Source: Pseudeuparius sepicola
Lineage: Eukaryota; Arthropoda; Insecta; Coleoptera; Anthribidae
NCBI GenBank assembly: GCA_963920635.1
Contig: OY987298.1
Span: 112,954,035 to 113,018,034 of the forward strand
DNA length: 64,000 nt
Reading direction: 5' to 3'
The number at the start of each line of letters is the position of its first letter. Positions within the stretch are counted from its first letter, which is position 1. The notes below the pieces were generated by a model. That model saw only the letters and a list, made by a program, of their open reading frames with translations, was not told the origin of the DNA and did no database searches. The position numbers and the translations under genes are program-made. Positions 29,201 through 36,700 of the stretch are shown piece after piece.

Positions 29201-31971
29201 GTGTTCAAATTTTGTCAAATTCAATCCTTTCCATTTTGAAAGCGAATAATTTTTGGTACATTGTTCATAGGGATTTTTTTTTTCATTTTGAATGTACAGT
29301 TGATCTGTAGCATTTGAAAGTGGTCGGTGAGAATTTTATGTTTCGAACATTGAAGTCAACAGGTGTTTTGGTGCACATTGTGCCAATTTCAACGCAAACG
29401 GTGGATTTTATCCTTATGAAACAAGAGTACCTTTTTGTTTCAGAATAAAAAGGTGCACTAAAATAATGGATCTGCAAGAGCAAAAAGACAACCTCAAAAA
29501 AGTTACTAGTAAAAGCACAATCCAAAACAGCGCAAGTAACGCCATCTGCGTGAGACACGTAGAAACTGACATTTTCAGCTTATTTTCCATCCCCAAAAAC
29601 ATAATAGTACCAAATTTCAGTCCAGCAGTTTGATTATTTTGGGAGATATTGCCATAATTCAATTTTAAAAAAAGAACTACAATGCCCTGTATCTCAGTAA
29701 CTATTAAGATTTGACCCGTAGTTGTTAAACTCAATCGTAATATTTTGACGTCCTATACCTGCACACGCGAGATTGCCGCATAATTACCGGACACCCTGTA
29801 TATTAAAGAGATAATATTAACATAATTATATATCTCTGATGACTTTGCTATATAAAGGTACATTGTAAGAAGTGCTTTCATTATTTGTCACATTAGGGAA
29901 GTTGCAACTCTGCAGAAAAGTTTGTAAATAAATACCAAAATGTTGAGGACGAAGTTGTGCATTGGATTATGGCCTTTGACCACATCGATCATACTTTCCT
30001 TTTAGAAAAACTTTGCTCGATTGGTGTTCATAATAACTACCCCAGGGTAGTAATTTGGCGCCACTATGATTTTCAAGGCATACCTGTTTTTTCAAAAGCA
30101 AAATTTTGTCACAAATTAGTTTCAAACCAAGAAGGGCTGACCCTGAAATTACAACTTGATTTTTTTTGTCATTTAGAAGAGTCGTCCTAGCAACCCGAGG
30201 ACACACCGTATACATATTTTAAAATATATCTTTCAAACATAATTTATTGCCATTAAATGAACCCACAGTTCACAAAAAAACCTCATTTTTTATTTTTACG
30301 TAATAAATGTTTACAATTAAAAACTGCTTAATTCAAATCATTCTTGTAACATGTCCTCCTTGGTTGTCGCATCAAGCAGTTCGTTGGTGGTGGCGCCTCT
30401 GGTGAGAGGCACCACCATGTATAAACTAATATGGGCGGCACATGTATAAAAACTACAGCACCACGCACGCTTTGTTTAGAAAGAGCAACGAGAATGTCCT
30501 ATCATTGTCTATCCGTCTTATTATAGTCTATCTCAGACTTGATATTGTTGATAAGGTTTGAAAAGAGTCTGCTGTATTAAATAGTTATTTACATTGCGAG
30601 ATGCGTAAGCGCACTTTTTTGGGGGAGGAGGTTGTTTAACGCCCATGTTCCCTCGGATCTTAAAACTATCTTAAGAGGCCAAAAAGAGCTTACGCATCAA
30701 GCAATGTATTTCATTTTTCCTGCTACTGACAATTTCATTTTAGGTAGGTAGGTAATTTAAATACACTATGGAGTAATAATCTTCATAATAACCATTGTCC
30801 AATTATAATTAAAAATGATAAATAAAAGAGGTAGAATGCAGTGATAATAAAAAAAACTTCTTGTGGGATTGAACCTGGGACCTACGAATTACTAGTTTCG
30901 TGGCCTCACCATTCAGTTAAAGAAGTGCTTGTTAAATTTGGACTTTTAGGCGGTTCTTATTTTTGACCTACATCAGATCCCTCTGGAAATGGGTCGCCGA
31001 ACTGTTTATTTTAACATTCAATTTCCATTCTCCCTTCTCTAATTCTGTGTAGCTGTCACTCCTGTCACTGCCTTCCAATCGATCGAGTGGTGTGACGTCA
31101 CGACCAATCCCGAACTTTTCGTGTCGTTTCAAATTAATAGCTTGCGGCACAACTTTAATTATTTATTGCAAATTAAATATTGCGATTTGTGGGCTGATAT
31201 TTGGTATGTGCTTTTTCTATAGATAGGCAAATATATTAAAGAAATAAAAAATTGTTCAAGTTCCCCATTGTTGTTGTTTGACAAAGTTTTATCTAATTTA
31301 CTTTAATCGTTTTGTGGTTATAATTTTAGTATGCCACGACTTCTTTACCCAGTTTGGTTTTACTAAGATTTATGTATCAAAAAAACCGGAGGGTCATGGT
31401 CTAATATGTCACAGAGCTATAAAAACTATATGTGAAGTAGTGGGCATCAAGGATATTCATTGTAAAGTTGAAGGATCTACTACTGTCAACCATGTTATGA
31501 AGGCGTTCTTTTTGGGTTTGATTAGACAGGTATTTGAGTAATATATTGTAATGTTAATGTTTTGCATACAATTATTTTTTCTAGAAATCCCCTGAGCAGA
31601 TAGCAGAAGAAAAGAAGTTGCATTTAGTAGAAATATGCAAAGAAAATAATTTCTTTCCAAATGTTATTGCCTCTCCAAAGGAATGCCGAAAACAGGAGGA
31701 AATTTCCAAGGATGAAATTTTGGATTACAAACAGTACTGCTATGGTGGAAGAGTAATCTTGAAAAAGAAGAAGTATCCTCCTTTTTATACAAAACTGTAC
31801 TCTTATCAAATTTACCTTAAAAAGCAAGAAAAACTGAGAAACCATGAAAAAGTAAGAAATCACCTTATTGCCGAATATGGTGAAATAAGGTCTTTCTTAG
31901 CGGACAAATATCCAGAATGTGTTAGTTATAAGAAGCCAAAAAAGCAAGAAGAGTTAGAAGAAGCAGCTTGA
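5184..31971 (+). CDS. mRpS5: Mitochondrial small-subunit ribosomal protein S5 (uS5m), six exons
   Basis: uS5m is a structural protein of the mitochondrial small ribosomal subunit, next to the mRNA entry channel. Six exons (5184-5352, 5409-5534, 12999-13226, 13322-13552, 31330-31529, 31585-31971) join in frame to 1341 nt, 446 residues. Residues 1-35 are basic and Ser/Thr-rich with no acid until E35, as in a mitochondrial presequence. Then follow the metazoan-specific segment LWK..TSVSNAGKKRGRGK, KDLNRGQVIGVGKANMVWPG and RGWSG..GPPDP, then the S5 core (residues 186-250, VVTGNGKGLAGFALAKG and LRKAKNRA), the C-terminal S5 fold (GHGLICHRAIKTI, VEGSTTVNHVMKAF) and a lysine-rich tail. Every intron is GT-AG and every junction keeps phase. 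Introns are 56, 7464, 95, 17777 and 55 bp; the two long ones hold transposons. Length and motif order match the family. Confidence 0.95.
5409..5534 (+). CDS. mRpS5: mRpS5 exon 2
   Basis: Residues 57 (split) to 99 (split). It follows acceptor TTTATAG and ends before donor GTATGT. It encodes LWKTNTSVSNAGKKRGRGK and MKDLNRGQVIGV, the most recognisable N-terminal signature of animal uS5m. The exon is 126 bp and too short to stand out as an isolated open frame. Confidence 0.92.
5535..7088. other. mRpS5 intron 2, 5' part without recognised element
   Basis: Mostly AT-rich. A GC-richer patch (5680-5820) and a small direct repeat of TTGGACCAGC near 6098-6120 are present. I see no terminal repeats or transposase motifs. 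Confidence 0.4.
7089..7730 (-). repeat. Repeat family A, copy 2
   Basis: It follows copy 1 (2809-3442) landmark for landmark, from AAATTATTTTAAGAAGTCC to CGGGACTTCTTACAGTAATC, with scattered substitutions and small indels. The start codon of the 15-codon minus-strand frame is changed here. Its right end abuts the hAT-like element at 7742. Confidence 0.75.
7939..9345. repeat. Inverted repeat pair nested in the hAT-like element
   Basis: The segment from TTGTTTGCAGACTGGGGTG through GTCAGTTTCTGACA and GTAGTTTTGTCATATT at 7939-8190 is present in reverse complement at 9090-9345. The arms are about 250 bp with several mismatches and enclose roughly 0.9 kb, including family B repeats. Confidence 0.6.
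8645..8880 (+). repeat. Repeat family B, copy 1
   Basis: Shares about 230 bp with 39222-39450. Landmarks are CCAACACTATATTAAAGACC, TCGCCACTGGCG, CAGGGTGGTTTAATG and AAAATAAAAACATGCAAAT. A shorter inverted piece lies at 8210-8275 and a remnant at 9365-9400. Unknown class. Confidence 0.6.
9984..11406. mobile_element. Foldback MITE with internal palindrome and tandem repeats
   Basis: The left arm (from TTGAATTAGAACCACTTC through CACCTTTAGTTCTGGTGACA to AAAGGGCTTGAAGAG) is repeated inverted at the right. A second palindrome, about 10240-10645, forms the centre, with AAATAAAATAAGTCTAGG in both arms. No coding capacity is recognised. Confidence 0.7.
10945..11290. repeat. Three tandem units of about 120 bp in a foldback arm
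   Basis: CACTAACTTTATCGTTTTC recurs at 10945, 11061 and 11182, giving periods of 116 and 121 bp. Each unit carries CTTCAAGCCCTTTCAT, AAGGGGGTTGA and CGCCATCTTGGAG. The left arm of the element holds only one unit, so the expansion happened after arm formation. Confidence 0.75.
11407..12218. other. Intron 2 sequence, no element recognised
   Basis: AT-rich, with a short (TTA)n tract near 11612-11628. No coding or terminal-repeat signal. Confidence 0.4.
12219..12822. mobile_element. Candidate MITE of about 0.6 kb
   Basis: The ends are an imperfect inverted repeat, ACCTTTGAGCGGGCGTGCT on the left and, reversed, ACCTTTCAGCGGGCGCGCT on the right. The inner flanks share TAAATTTTACG in inverted arrangement. 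A 117-codon frame inside (12360-12713) has no recognised motif and I do not call it a gene. Confidence 0.45.
12999..13226 (+). CDS. mRpS5: mRpS5 exon 3
   Basis: Residues 99 (split) to 175 (split). Acceptor TTTTTTTAG; donor GTATGA. It encodes KANMVWPGLSAPVIRGRELV, a charged helix, then IERGWSGSRLPG and GPPDPIGE. The in-frame ATG at 13010 is internal, not the start. Confidence 0.95.
13322..13552 (+). CDS. mRpS5: mRpS5 exon 4 (S5 core)
   Basis: Residues 175 (split) to 252 (split), after a 95-bp intron. It encodes FESKVLELKTVFNM and the double-stranded-RNA-binding-like S5 core with VVTGNGKGLAGFALAKG. Donor GTAAAG at 13553 opens the 17.8 kb intron, and a satellite begins within 20 bp of it. Confidence 0.95.
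13569..14340 (+). repeat. GAAATTT-rich satellite with higher-order 354-bp period
   Basis: Begins 17 bp inside intron 4 of mRpS5. It is built from diverged GAAATTT/GAAACTTTCG words. The landmark TCAATGTGATGTTGAAAT occurs at 13681, 13778, 14035, 14132 and 14268. The first pair and second pair are each 97 bp apart and the pairs are offset by exactly 354 bp, so a 354-bp block was duplicated. AAATTTC/GAAATTT complementarity allows extensive self-pairing. Confidence 0.85.
14345..16840. other. Intron 4 sequence without recognised element
   Basis: Contains a lone mariner-type end (TATAGGGTGTCCCAG at about 14397) without a partner, and imperfect repeats around 16280-16590. No coding signal. Confidence 0.4.
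16840..18902 (+). mobile_element. Decayed CR1/jockey-like LINE, 5' half
   Basis: Conceptual translation in shifting frames shows, in order, an ORF1 C-terminal region (about 16900-17160), the apurinic endonuclease start (17270-17450), the endonuclease middle (VYVPPNRSKADYEAL near 17910; DFNQIS-like near 18010), and the first reverse-transcriptase block (PDVISSFLVKDCAG near 18730; VCPIFKKGDKG near 18855). It stops where the NYRP motif should be and runs into a (CTAT)n tract. Multiple frameshifts show an old copy. Confidence 0.75.
17105..17467 (+). pseudogene. LINE endonuclease fragment
   Basis: The 120-residue frame contains ISETWIQNSVSSDELF, VFRCDRK and THGGGIMLTISN, matching the N-terminal part of the exonuclease-endonuclease-phosphatase domain of jockey/CR1-type LINEs (SETW..., DR....GGG.). 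The catalytic Asp and His blocks lie downstream in other frames. It is non-functional. Confidence 0.75.
18903..18955. repeat. (CTAT)n microsatellite, about 13 units
   Basis: A pure CTAT array directly continuing the LINE at the position of its NYRP codons. Confidence 0.95.
19010..19765 (-). mobile_element. PIF/Harbinger-like deletion derivative (tentative)
   Basis: The ends share an inverted AGG.AGTTCTC.TG repeat and both flanks contain ATACGG..TAACG-type words. The minus strand encodes a short acidic N-terminus and, in another frame, DIPRLKNDLGIP, which resembles the start of some DDE transposases of this superfamily. No catalytic residues remain. Confidence 0.4.
19376..19555 (-). pseudogene. 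Acidic N-terminal transposase fragment
   Basis: A 59-codon frame begins MEENDLEVAVLGGVDDNDLE and ends at TAA. A related frame just downstream continues with KNDLGIPHFIKK. It lies between the inverted ends at 19010 and 19765. Family assignment is uncertain; it could equally be a short gene fragment captured by a MITE. Confidence 0.4.
20611..21000 (-). pseudogene. C-terminal part of the P-like transposase
   Basis: The minus-strand frames read FVDKLFDSLNG, then ILSTMQYYCHKK, then AFNQDSLKKVFWGNKESW. NQD.L..FFG is the C-terminal hallmark of P-element/THAP9 transposases, and DKLFDSLN precedes it in the family. Stops between the blocks make it non-functional. Confidence 0.7.
22160..22434 (-). pseudogene. 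THAP finger exon of the P-like transposase
   Basis: Starts MDNPQQKFKNKCCVSNC, giving the C-x4-C entry of the THAP finger. After a frame change come RFPLKR, LLSKWLEGV (conserved Trp), YVCDKHF (the C-x2-H pair) and LLPDV/LAARRIS. It ends at CAG followed by GTATGT, a good donor. Two frameshifts near 22355-22375 break it. This domain would bind sites near the element ends. Confidence 0.75.
22696..22992. repeat. Left arm of a large inverted repeat
   Basis: AAAACGGTAATGAAGAG, TTATAGAATAATTGGAGAC and TAAATCAATAAA reappear inverted at 27895-28050. The arms bracket the LINE at 23181-25640 and the mariner-like element at 25643-27885. This arm is itself interrupted by a hairpin insertion at 22785-22928. 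Confidence 0.6.
22785..22928. mobile_element. Hairpin MITE with 12-bp flanking duplication
   Basis: TATATATGAAAAGGCGAGG and GTGTATTTTCGTGCAAAAA are mirrored by an inverted copy ending CACTTCGCCATTTCATATAG. GGTAATGAAGAG occurs immediately before (22773-22784) and after (22929-22940), so the insertion duplicated its target. Confidence 0.6.
23181..23226. repeat. (GATA)n tract at a LINE 3' end
   Basis: A GATA array; on the minus strand it is the (TATC)n tail directly after AAATAAAGATTTA, the polyadenylation-like end of the LINE to its right. Confidence 0.9.
23403..24221 (-). pseudogene. LINE reverse transcriptase, thumb and C-terminal region
   Basis: Continues the previous frame after a one-step shift: TTPLFSELT, LDQWFTTNNLVLNVNKTQLL, VSFLGVVVDGRLDWRAHID, YGIISWGNS-like block (FGIISWGNS), LYIQKNVEYSIKQIWNKLP-type end (NLTYIQKNVEYSIKQIWNKL). 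The order is typical of jockey/CR1-group ORF2. It is 272 residues with its own stop at 23403. Confidence 0.88.
24193..24837 (-). pseudogene. LINE reverse transcriptase, fingers and palm
   Basis: Shows YIKAIHKKGDKTELKNYRPI, FEKAIYNQLV, QNGFRKGKGTARAV, LSRAFDSV, VRGVPQGSILGPFLYILY-type block (here VIRGVPQGSILGPF) and LYADD. The usual FLDLSRAFD reads ITLSRAFD, an in-frame deletion that removes the first metal-binding Asp. The frame breaks just after YADD. Role in life: RNA-templated DNA synthesis at the nicked target. Confidence 0.88.
24903..25350 (-). pseudogene. LINE endonuclease-RT linker remnant
   Basis: Contains LSTSWINHDLRVSCKIKRDL in one frame and MKACWALVRRITQGS in another, matching the PW....L....K.RD.. 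and KKTW..... segments between endonuclease and RT. Frameshifted. Confidence 0.7.
26325..26480 (-). pseudogene. Inverted duplicate of transposase sequence
   Basis: On the minus strand FCRWIL, SKEIRQFLNNIL and ESCFTRRG can be read, the same region as 26583-26650 on the + strand plus the block just upstream of it. It then jumps straight to the sequence that follows the transposase stop codon in the other half. So the left half is a second copy with an internal deletion, in opposite orientation. Confidence 0.75.
26535..27232 (+). pseudogene. DD41D mariner-like transposase, N-truncated and frameshifted
   Basis: Two overlapping frames (26535-26798 and 26675-27232) give the DDE/D core: ILWTDESCFTRRGV (first Asp), FQLDGCPAHFHRNVRNWLNN (second Asp), PPRSPDITPLDFFVWG (third Asp). 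Forty-one residues separate the second and third Asp, which defines the DD41D (Rosa-like) group of mariner-like elements. The N-terminal helix-turn-helix region is absent and a frameshift lies near 26710. It would have cut and joined the element ends at TA. Confidence 0.85.
27895..28050. repeat. Right arm of the large inverted repeat
   Basis: Inverted match to 22696-22992 with TTGATTTAGTCTCC, CTATAAGACCTCTTCATTGC and AACTTTGGGGAAC. It lacks the hairpin insertion found in the left arm. Confidence 0.6.
28051..28632. other. Intron 4 sequence, no element recognised
   Basis: No coding motifs. A small inverted pair (GACAACAAGGCGTC and GACGC..CGTCGTTGTC) sits at 28468-28535. Confidence 0.35.
28633..29800. 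mobile_element. Foldback MITE, about 1.2 kb
   Basis: Ends CACAGGGTCTCCGGTAATTA and, reversed, TACAGGGTGTCCGGTAATTA. The arms, each roughly 0.5 kb, mirror each other (GATACAGGGCGTTGTAATTC; CTACGTGTCTCAC; AAAACACCTGTTGA..CAA). No transposase. Confidence 0.75.
29957..30045 (+). pseudogene. Tiny LINE reverse-transcriptase fragment
   Basis: Reads MAFDHIDHTFLLEKLCSIGV, matching the AFD.IDH..LL.KL...GI block that follows the first catalytic Asp of LINE RTs. Flanking sequence does not continue the domain. Confidence 0.6.
30046..31329. other. 3' end of intron 4
   Basis: Apart from the tRNA-like piece, it holds a small stem (GGTGGCGCCTCT / AGAGGCACCACC near 30388-30416) and a palindromic TGACGTCA near 31093. 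No coding signal until exon 5. Confidence 0.4.
30856..30926 (-). repeat. tRNA-like sequence, SINE head or tRNA pseudogene
   Basis: The minus strand has a 7-bp acceptor-like stem (ACTTCTT near one edge, AAGAAGT at the other), an imperfect A box (TAACTGAATGGT), a 5-bp anticodon-like stem ACGAA/TTCGT with loop ACTAGTA, and a perfect B box GGTTCAATCC. The T stem does not pair well and there is no CCA. A functional tRNA is unlikely. Confidence 0.4.
31330..31529 (+). CDS. mRpS5: mRpS5 exon 5
   Basis: Residues 252 (split) to 318. Acceptor TAATTTTAG at 31321-31329; the phase-1 join with 13552 gives HTVCHDFFTQFG, matching the family. It contains KKPEGHGLICHRAIKTICEV and KVEGSTTVNHVMKAFFLGL. Donor GTATTT at 31530. 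Confidence 0.95.
31585..31971 (+). CDS. mRpS5: mRpS5 exon 6, C-terminal extension
   Basis: Residues 319-446 and TGA, after a 55-bp intron. It starts KSPEQIAEEKKLHLVEI, a uS5m C-terminal signature, and ends in a Lys/Glu-rich mitochondrial-specific tail. Confidence 0.95.
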   Translation, partial: KSPEQIAEEKKLHLVEICKENNFFPNVIASPKECRKQEEISKDEILDYKQYCYGGRVILKKKKYPPFYTKLYSYQIYLKKQEKLRNHEKVRNHLIAEYGEIRSFLADKYPECVSYKKPKKQEELEEAA

Positions 31972-32015
31972 TTTTGATTTTATCGAGTTATATTTTTATT
32001 AGCTTAAAGAATTTA

Positions 32016-32021
32016 ATTAAA
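32016..32021 (+). promoter_or_regulatory. mRpS5: Candidate mRpS5 polyadenylation signal
   Basis: ATTAAA, a common variant signal, lies 45 nt after the mRpS5 stop codon in AT-rich DNA. Chance occurrence is easy here. Confidence 0.45.
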
Positions 32022-32230
32022 ACTATTAATTGATTGAATCACTGTTCAGTGTTCACTGTACTGTACCCTGCTTAGATTGCTTGCATTGCATTAGATTGAC
32101 ATCTGGTACGATTTGGAGTACTGTGCAAAAAATGTCAAACCCAAGAGCGCTGGGCAAAATGTAGATTCCGTATAGCTTTACCTGTAATTTGTCAATTGTC
32201 CTACACTAACTGGGGTTACTACGGTTTCAG

Positions 32231-32725
32231 CAAGGTTAGTTTATAGGAAGGTTAGGACATTCCCCCACTCTTAAACAAAACCAAAGGCCGTCCCTTTGAA
32301 CCGGCAACATCGCGTGACGGTGCCGCTCTCACCAGCTGCCCTTCAGCTTGATGCCAATGGCGTATCAAAAGGGACAACACGGGTATTGAAAACCGAAAAC
32401 AAAGTAAAAACACAAACATAAAACAAAAATGCGATGCACCAACATACACCACAAAGTTACGTTATTTCATTGCACAAACATTAAAATGAAGAAATAACTG
32501 AAAACAGCTAAAACAACATAAATATACACCATAAACAAAGTACATGCCAAAAACGTCTGTGTGCACCTACGGCTGGAAGCGTTATCCATTTAGGGAGTTA
32601 CTAAATCGCCAATTCACGTGTAAATGCTACCAACTTAAATTGCGGCCTTTGCCCCCTTTGCCTCTCTCACCCCCCCTTCCCTTCCAAATCGTCGAATGTC
32701 CTAACCTTCCTATAAACTAACCTTG
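32231..32725. mobile_element. MITE of 495 bp with perfect 8-bp target duplication
   Basis: Inverted ends begin CAAGGTTAGTTTATAGGAAG and continue GTTAGGACATTC, with no mismatch over about 32 bp. GGTTTCAG flanks both sides (32223-32230 and 32726-32733). An 8-bp duplication and CA ends fit a hAT-type (or P-type) mobiliser. Perfect ends and duplication imply a fairly recent insertion just downstream of mRpS5. Confidence 0.85.
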
Positions 32726-33386
32726 GGTTTCAGTAGTAATTGACAAATGCTGTAATTTTCTGCTAGATTTAACAACCATTGTACAATTGTTATTTTCTGA
32801 AATTATTTTTTTTATGTCAACAATACTCTGTAATACGAATCGATGGATACTGATATATTATCTGCCATTGGACAGTTTATTTGAATTGAATATCTTTAAT
32901 TTTCTATTATTTCATTAAATTATTTTCGCATTTATTTTTATAAAAGCTTAGTTTTGAATCGCTCATTGTAAACTAACGCGGTTTAATTTACCTTTCGACT
33001 TGAGGGGCACTTTTTACACCCCGAATGTACTAACAGGTGTGCCCTCAGGACAGAAATAATAAAAAATAGACATTAAAAAAAAAGAAAGGAGATGTCACAC
33101 ACAAGTATAGATAGATGCCCGAAACAGACACAAGACTGGATTCGTTAAAACGCAGGGATGCCGAACATAGGGACAAAGACCGAGGGTAAGTGCTCCCTCA
33201 ATCGATCATCATAATTTTCACATTTTACTTAATCTAAGATTGAACCAGCTCATAGCGCATAAAGTTGTGAGTTCTTTATTCATAACAGCAAGATTCATGT
33301 TGTAATATTTTACGCCCAGATGCATCTCCGGTTTTCGAATTTCCCAGTCCCAATGAATCACTCTGTATAGGGTATTTCAACATCCA
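32726..33386. other. Non-coding, AT-rich
   Basis: No element ends or coding motifs recognised. Confidence 0.4.
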
Positions 33387-33990
33387 CTATAAAAATTTTA
33401 TGGCCAAGTCGGCAGGGTATTTATTTTGCAGATTTTCCCGCCTTTTTGCCAGGCATTTCAAAGCTAAAAAGTACAACATTTGGGTAATGTAGCCCATACT
33501 GACACCCCTGTTGTAGCCGAAAATGCGGATTAGAATCACTCCAATGTCGTGAATATTGCGAAGCCGCAACACCATTGATTGAAAAAGTTGATTCATCAGA
33601 AAACATGATGTTTTTATGAAATCGTTTTTCCATACTGCCATCTCACAAACAAAAATCCGAACGTTTTGCTTCATCACCAACTTCCAAAAAATGATTAAAA
33701 ACTGGCTTGTACGGATGTATCATATTAGTGTTTTAATATTTGCTGAATTTGTGACATTTTAACAAATTGGAGATTTCAGCTCTTCTTCTTAATGATAATT
33801 TGGGTGTTCCTCTACTGAATGCATCATCTTCATTATATTTTATTTTCACTCGAGGTATTCGCAATACTAATCCAGTTCTTAAAATCTTCAAAATTATCTT
33901 AATGCAAGTAGTCTCCAGAACATACACATTCGAGAATTTTTCATTAAATTCCTGAATAACTTGATGATAACATTTTTCGTCTTGCCCATA
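33387..33990 (-). pseudogene. Tc1/mariner-type transposase fragment
   Basis: Minus-strand frames read SRGTPKLSLRRRAEISNLL (GRP-type linker of the paired helix-turn-helix region), HPYKPVFNHFLEVGDEAKRS, then IMFSDESTFSINGV (first catalytic Asp) and YSRHWSDSNPHF. The order matches DD41D-like mariners; the remaining catalytic part is absent and a region with stops separates the blocks. No clear terminal repeats survive. Confidence 0.75.
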
Positions 33991-35484
33991 ACATTGTACT
34001 AAGTAAATGGACCTTGTTCACTCAATCGAATTTTGATATTTCTTACTACTAGAATGAAATTAATCACATAACTCTTTAATAAAATCCCCCTCAGCATCTT
34101 TCTCATCAATACCTAATTTTGGTATTAACTAAAAAAATATATAAAAATTTTAAACTGCGGGCCTTAATTTGGAGCAATGAAATTGCATTTGCGACATTGC
34201 TGGTTATACTAGTAATCGAAGCCCCAAAAATTCTCTAGAGGAAGACAGTAGGGTACATGACAATATTTTTAATTCCTCTAAAATTGTACTTGGTTTACAG
34301 TAGATGCAACAACATAACACGTAATAAATGAAACAACGGTTTTTACCCCTTATTTATTTATGATAATTAAAGACGAAGTTACACAATTTTGTTCGGGCTA
34401 AAATCTACAGTTTCGCCGTTCTATTGTCCAGAACGCCAAACGTGGCAACTCTGTGCCTCTCAGGAGAAACGGAACTGCAACGTTGCCGGTGCCCTTTTGC
34501 AATAATTCGTGGAACAAAGGAACATTTTACTTTTCTATTAAAATGTCTCCAGCTTGCCTATGAATATCTGTTACTTAATGTAATTGCAACCTTCGAGCTT
34601 TAACTAACGCAATTGCACAAAAAAATGTTGGCACATAAAGACTTTTTATTACGAATATGTTCTCAAAATGGTGTCTGTTTATGCTGCACACGCTGGAAAC
34701 TATATCTTTCATCTCTTTCACGTGGCACTTTGATTAAAATATCTATAGGTATACGGTATATGGAGCATACTATAAATATTCAGGAAATATAATATGAAAA
34801 ATTTCGCGTATGTGGCAATGGCACCCGCCCACCTAGGCATCTAACCATATACATATATCCACATGACATCTAACACATGTATGGGTTTCTGATCGGTAGT
34901 TGACATCCCGTTATGCCAACTGTCATTCCGTATGTCGCTAAATCAAAACAGTAGATAATGGGTGCATTTAAGACGACAAAGCGATTGCAATCGCTTGCAA
35001 GCGAATTGATGCTTGCTCACTTTGAACGGCATTAAAATTTTACGCTTCGTCGCTCGCGATTGCTATAAGCGGTTTATTCTAACCTTACTTTGTTCTTTAT
35101 TGGCTTTATTTGTGTTATTTTGGTGTGGTGAAAGCCATTGTAAAATTTCGATTTTATATCTCGACATTTTGGGCGCTAACTTTACCGTCATAAAATAGCC
35201 GTTTAACGAAATGCTAGCGCTATAGTCCGTTTCGAATGTCCGTATAGTAATAAATCACAAGATTAGACCCAACTTAGGGGTATCCCATAGGCGTAGTTAG
35301 TATTTTATAGGAACCATTATAACTGGTTCAAAATAATCTCAAAAACATGATAATGTAATTTATTCAGGTATTAACAGGTAGTCGTATTCAAATATTATAT
35401 TATTGTATTATTTTTAATTGTATTACTGCTTTATAATAACCATTTGTTATTTAGGCAGATTGCTAACCCCAACGTCAAAACACA
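33991..35484. other. Non-coding, no recognised element
   Basis: AT-rich DNA with a short self-complementary patch (GCGATTGCAATCGCTTGCAA near 34981). No coding motifs. Confidence 0.35.
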
Positions 35485-36667
35485 ATGGCCAGCAACTCAT
35501 CAGCATTTGTACCAGTGAAAAGAAGCAAGAATTCTCCCTTAGCCGTCAATGACAAAGTGCTTATTTTAAATGTATATGATGTTTGAGACACGATAACCCC
35601 AGCTCCACTGTGCAAGAAATCATTGATCGATGTTCACGAATGACAGGGATTGGAACATCTACCATATATAAACTATTGCGTGAAAGAAAGACAACCGGTC
35701 AAGTGGAAGACCCAAAAAAAAGCCTGGTAAACCACCAAAGACACCAAACGAGGAATTCGAAGAAAAGTTCACTCTTTTTATTTCAATAGAGAAATTCCGA
35801 CTTTAGACAACATTTTGACGGACCTAGGGCAAGATATTCCTTCGATGAACAAGACAATGTTATGGAAAACAGTACCGTATGGAACGAAAAAGAATTTATT
35901 ACCTTGACGAAACTTGGATCAATCAGGGATATACAGTTAAAAAAATGTGGCAAGATAAGAATGTCACAAGTGCCCGGCAAGCCCACAAGGAAGGTTGGTC
36001 CACAGGTATTAAGGCGCCCTTAGGAAAGGGAAAGAGACTAATAATTATTGTACACATTGGGAGCGAAGATGGATTTTTAAGAGAAGGATTGTTAACATTT
36101 AATGCAAGTCGAACTGACGATTATCATGAGGATATGAATGCGGACGTCTTTGAAGACTATTTTGAAGAAATGTCAAAATATATTCCAGGGGCTCAGTGGT
36201 AGTAATGGACAATGCCAGCTACCATTCACGACATGTGGAGAAGACACCGACATCGTCTTGGAGAAAGCAAGAAATTGCTCAATGGCTTGATGCTAAAAAT
36301 ATCGCCTTCGAACAAAACATGGTCAAAAAGGAACTTTTAGCTATAGTTAATTTACATAAACATCATTATGAAGTACACTGTGGAAGATATAGCAGAAAAA
36401 CGTAACGTAATCATTTTGCGATTACCACCATACCACTGTGAATTGAACCCAATCGAACTAACATGGGCCCAAGTAAAAGGACGTGTAGCTAGACAAAATA
36501 CGACATTCAAAATGAAAGATGTGGAGGTTTTGTTTCGATAAGCCATTAAAGAAGTAACACCTGATAATTGGCAAAAGTGTATCCAACATGTAATTAAAGA
36601 GGAAGATAAGATGTGGGATTCGGATAATCTCATCAATCAAACCATAGAACCTTTAATTATAACATAA
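35485..36667 (+). pseudogene. DD82E-type (Sailor-like) transposase, broken
   Basis: Starts MASNSSAFVPVKRSKNSPLA at 35485. A frame change at about 35580 leads into a helix-turn-helix region (SSTVQEIIDRCSRMTGIGTS, TIYKLLRERK). After a deleted stretch come RIYYLDETWINQGYTVKKMW (first Asp), VVMDNASYHS (second Asp), SSWRKQEIAQWLDAKNI, and in a shifted frame RLPPYHCELNPIELTWAQVK (Glu). About 82 residues separate second Asp and Glu, the spacing of the DD82E group within the IS630-Tc1-mariner superfamily. An acidic serine stretch closes it. At least three frameshifts or stops disable it. Confidence 0.82.
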
Positions 36668-36700
36668 AGAGGCGATGACAGTTCCTCAGATGACGACTAT

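Noticed and set aside
30856..30926. Functional tRNA with a UAG anticodon
   Set aside because: T stem does not pair and the D arm is poor; better explained as a tRNA-derived repeat or pseudogene.
31090..31100. TGACGTCA palindrome as a CRE enhancer in intron 4
   Set aside because: A single 8-base match in 64 kb has too little support.
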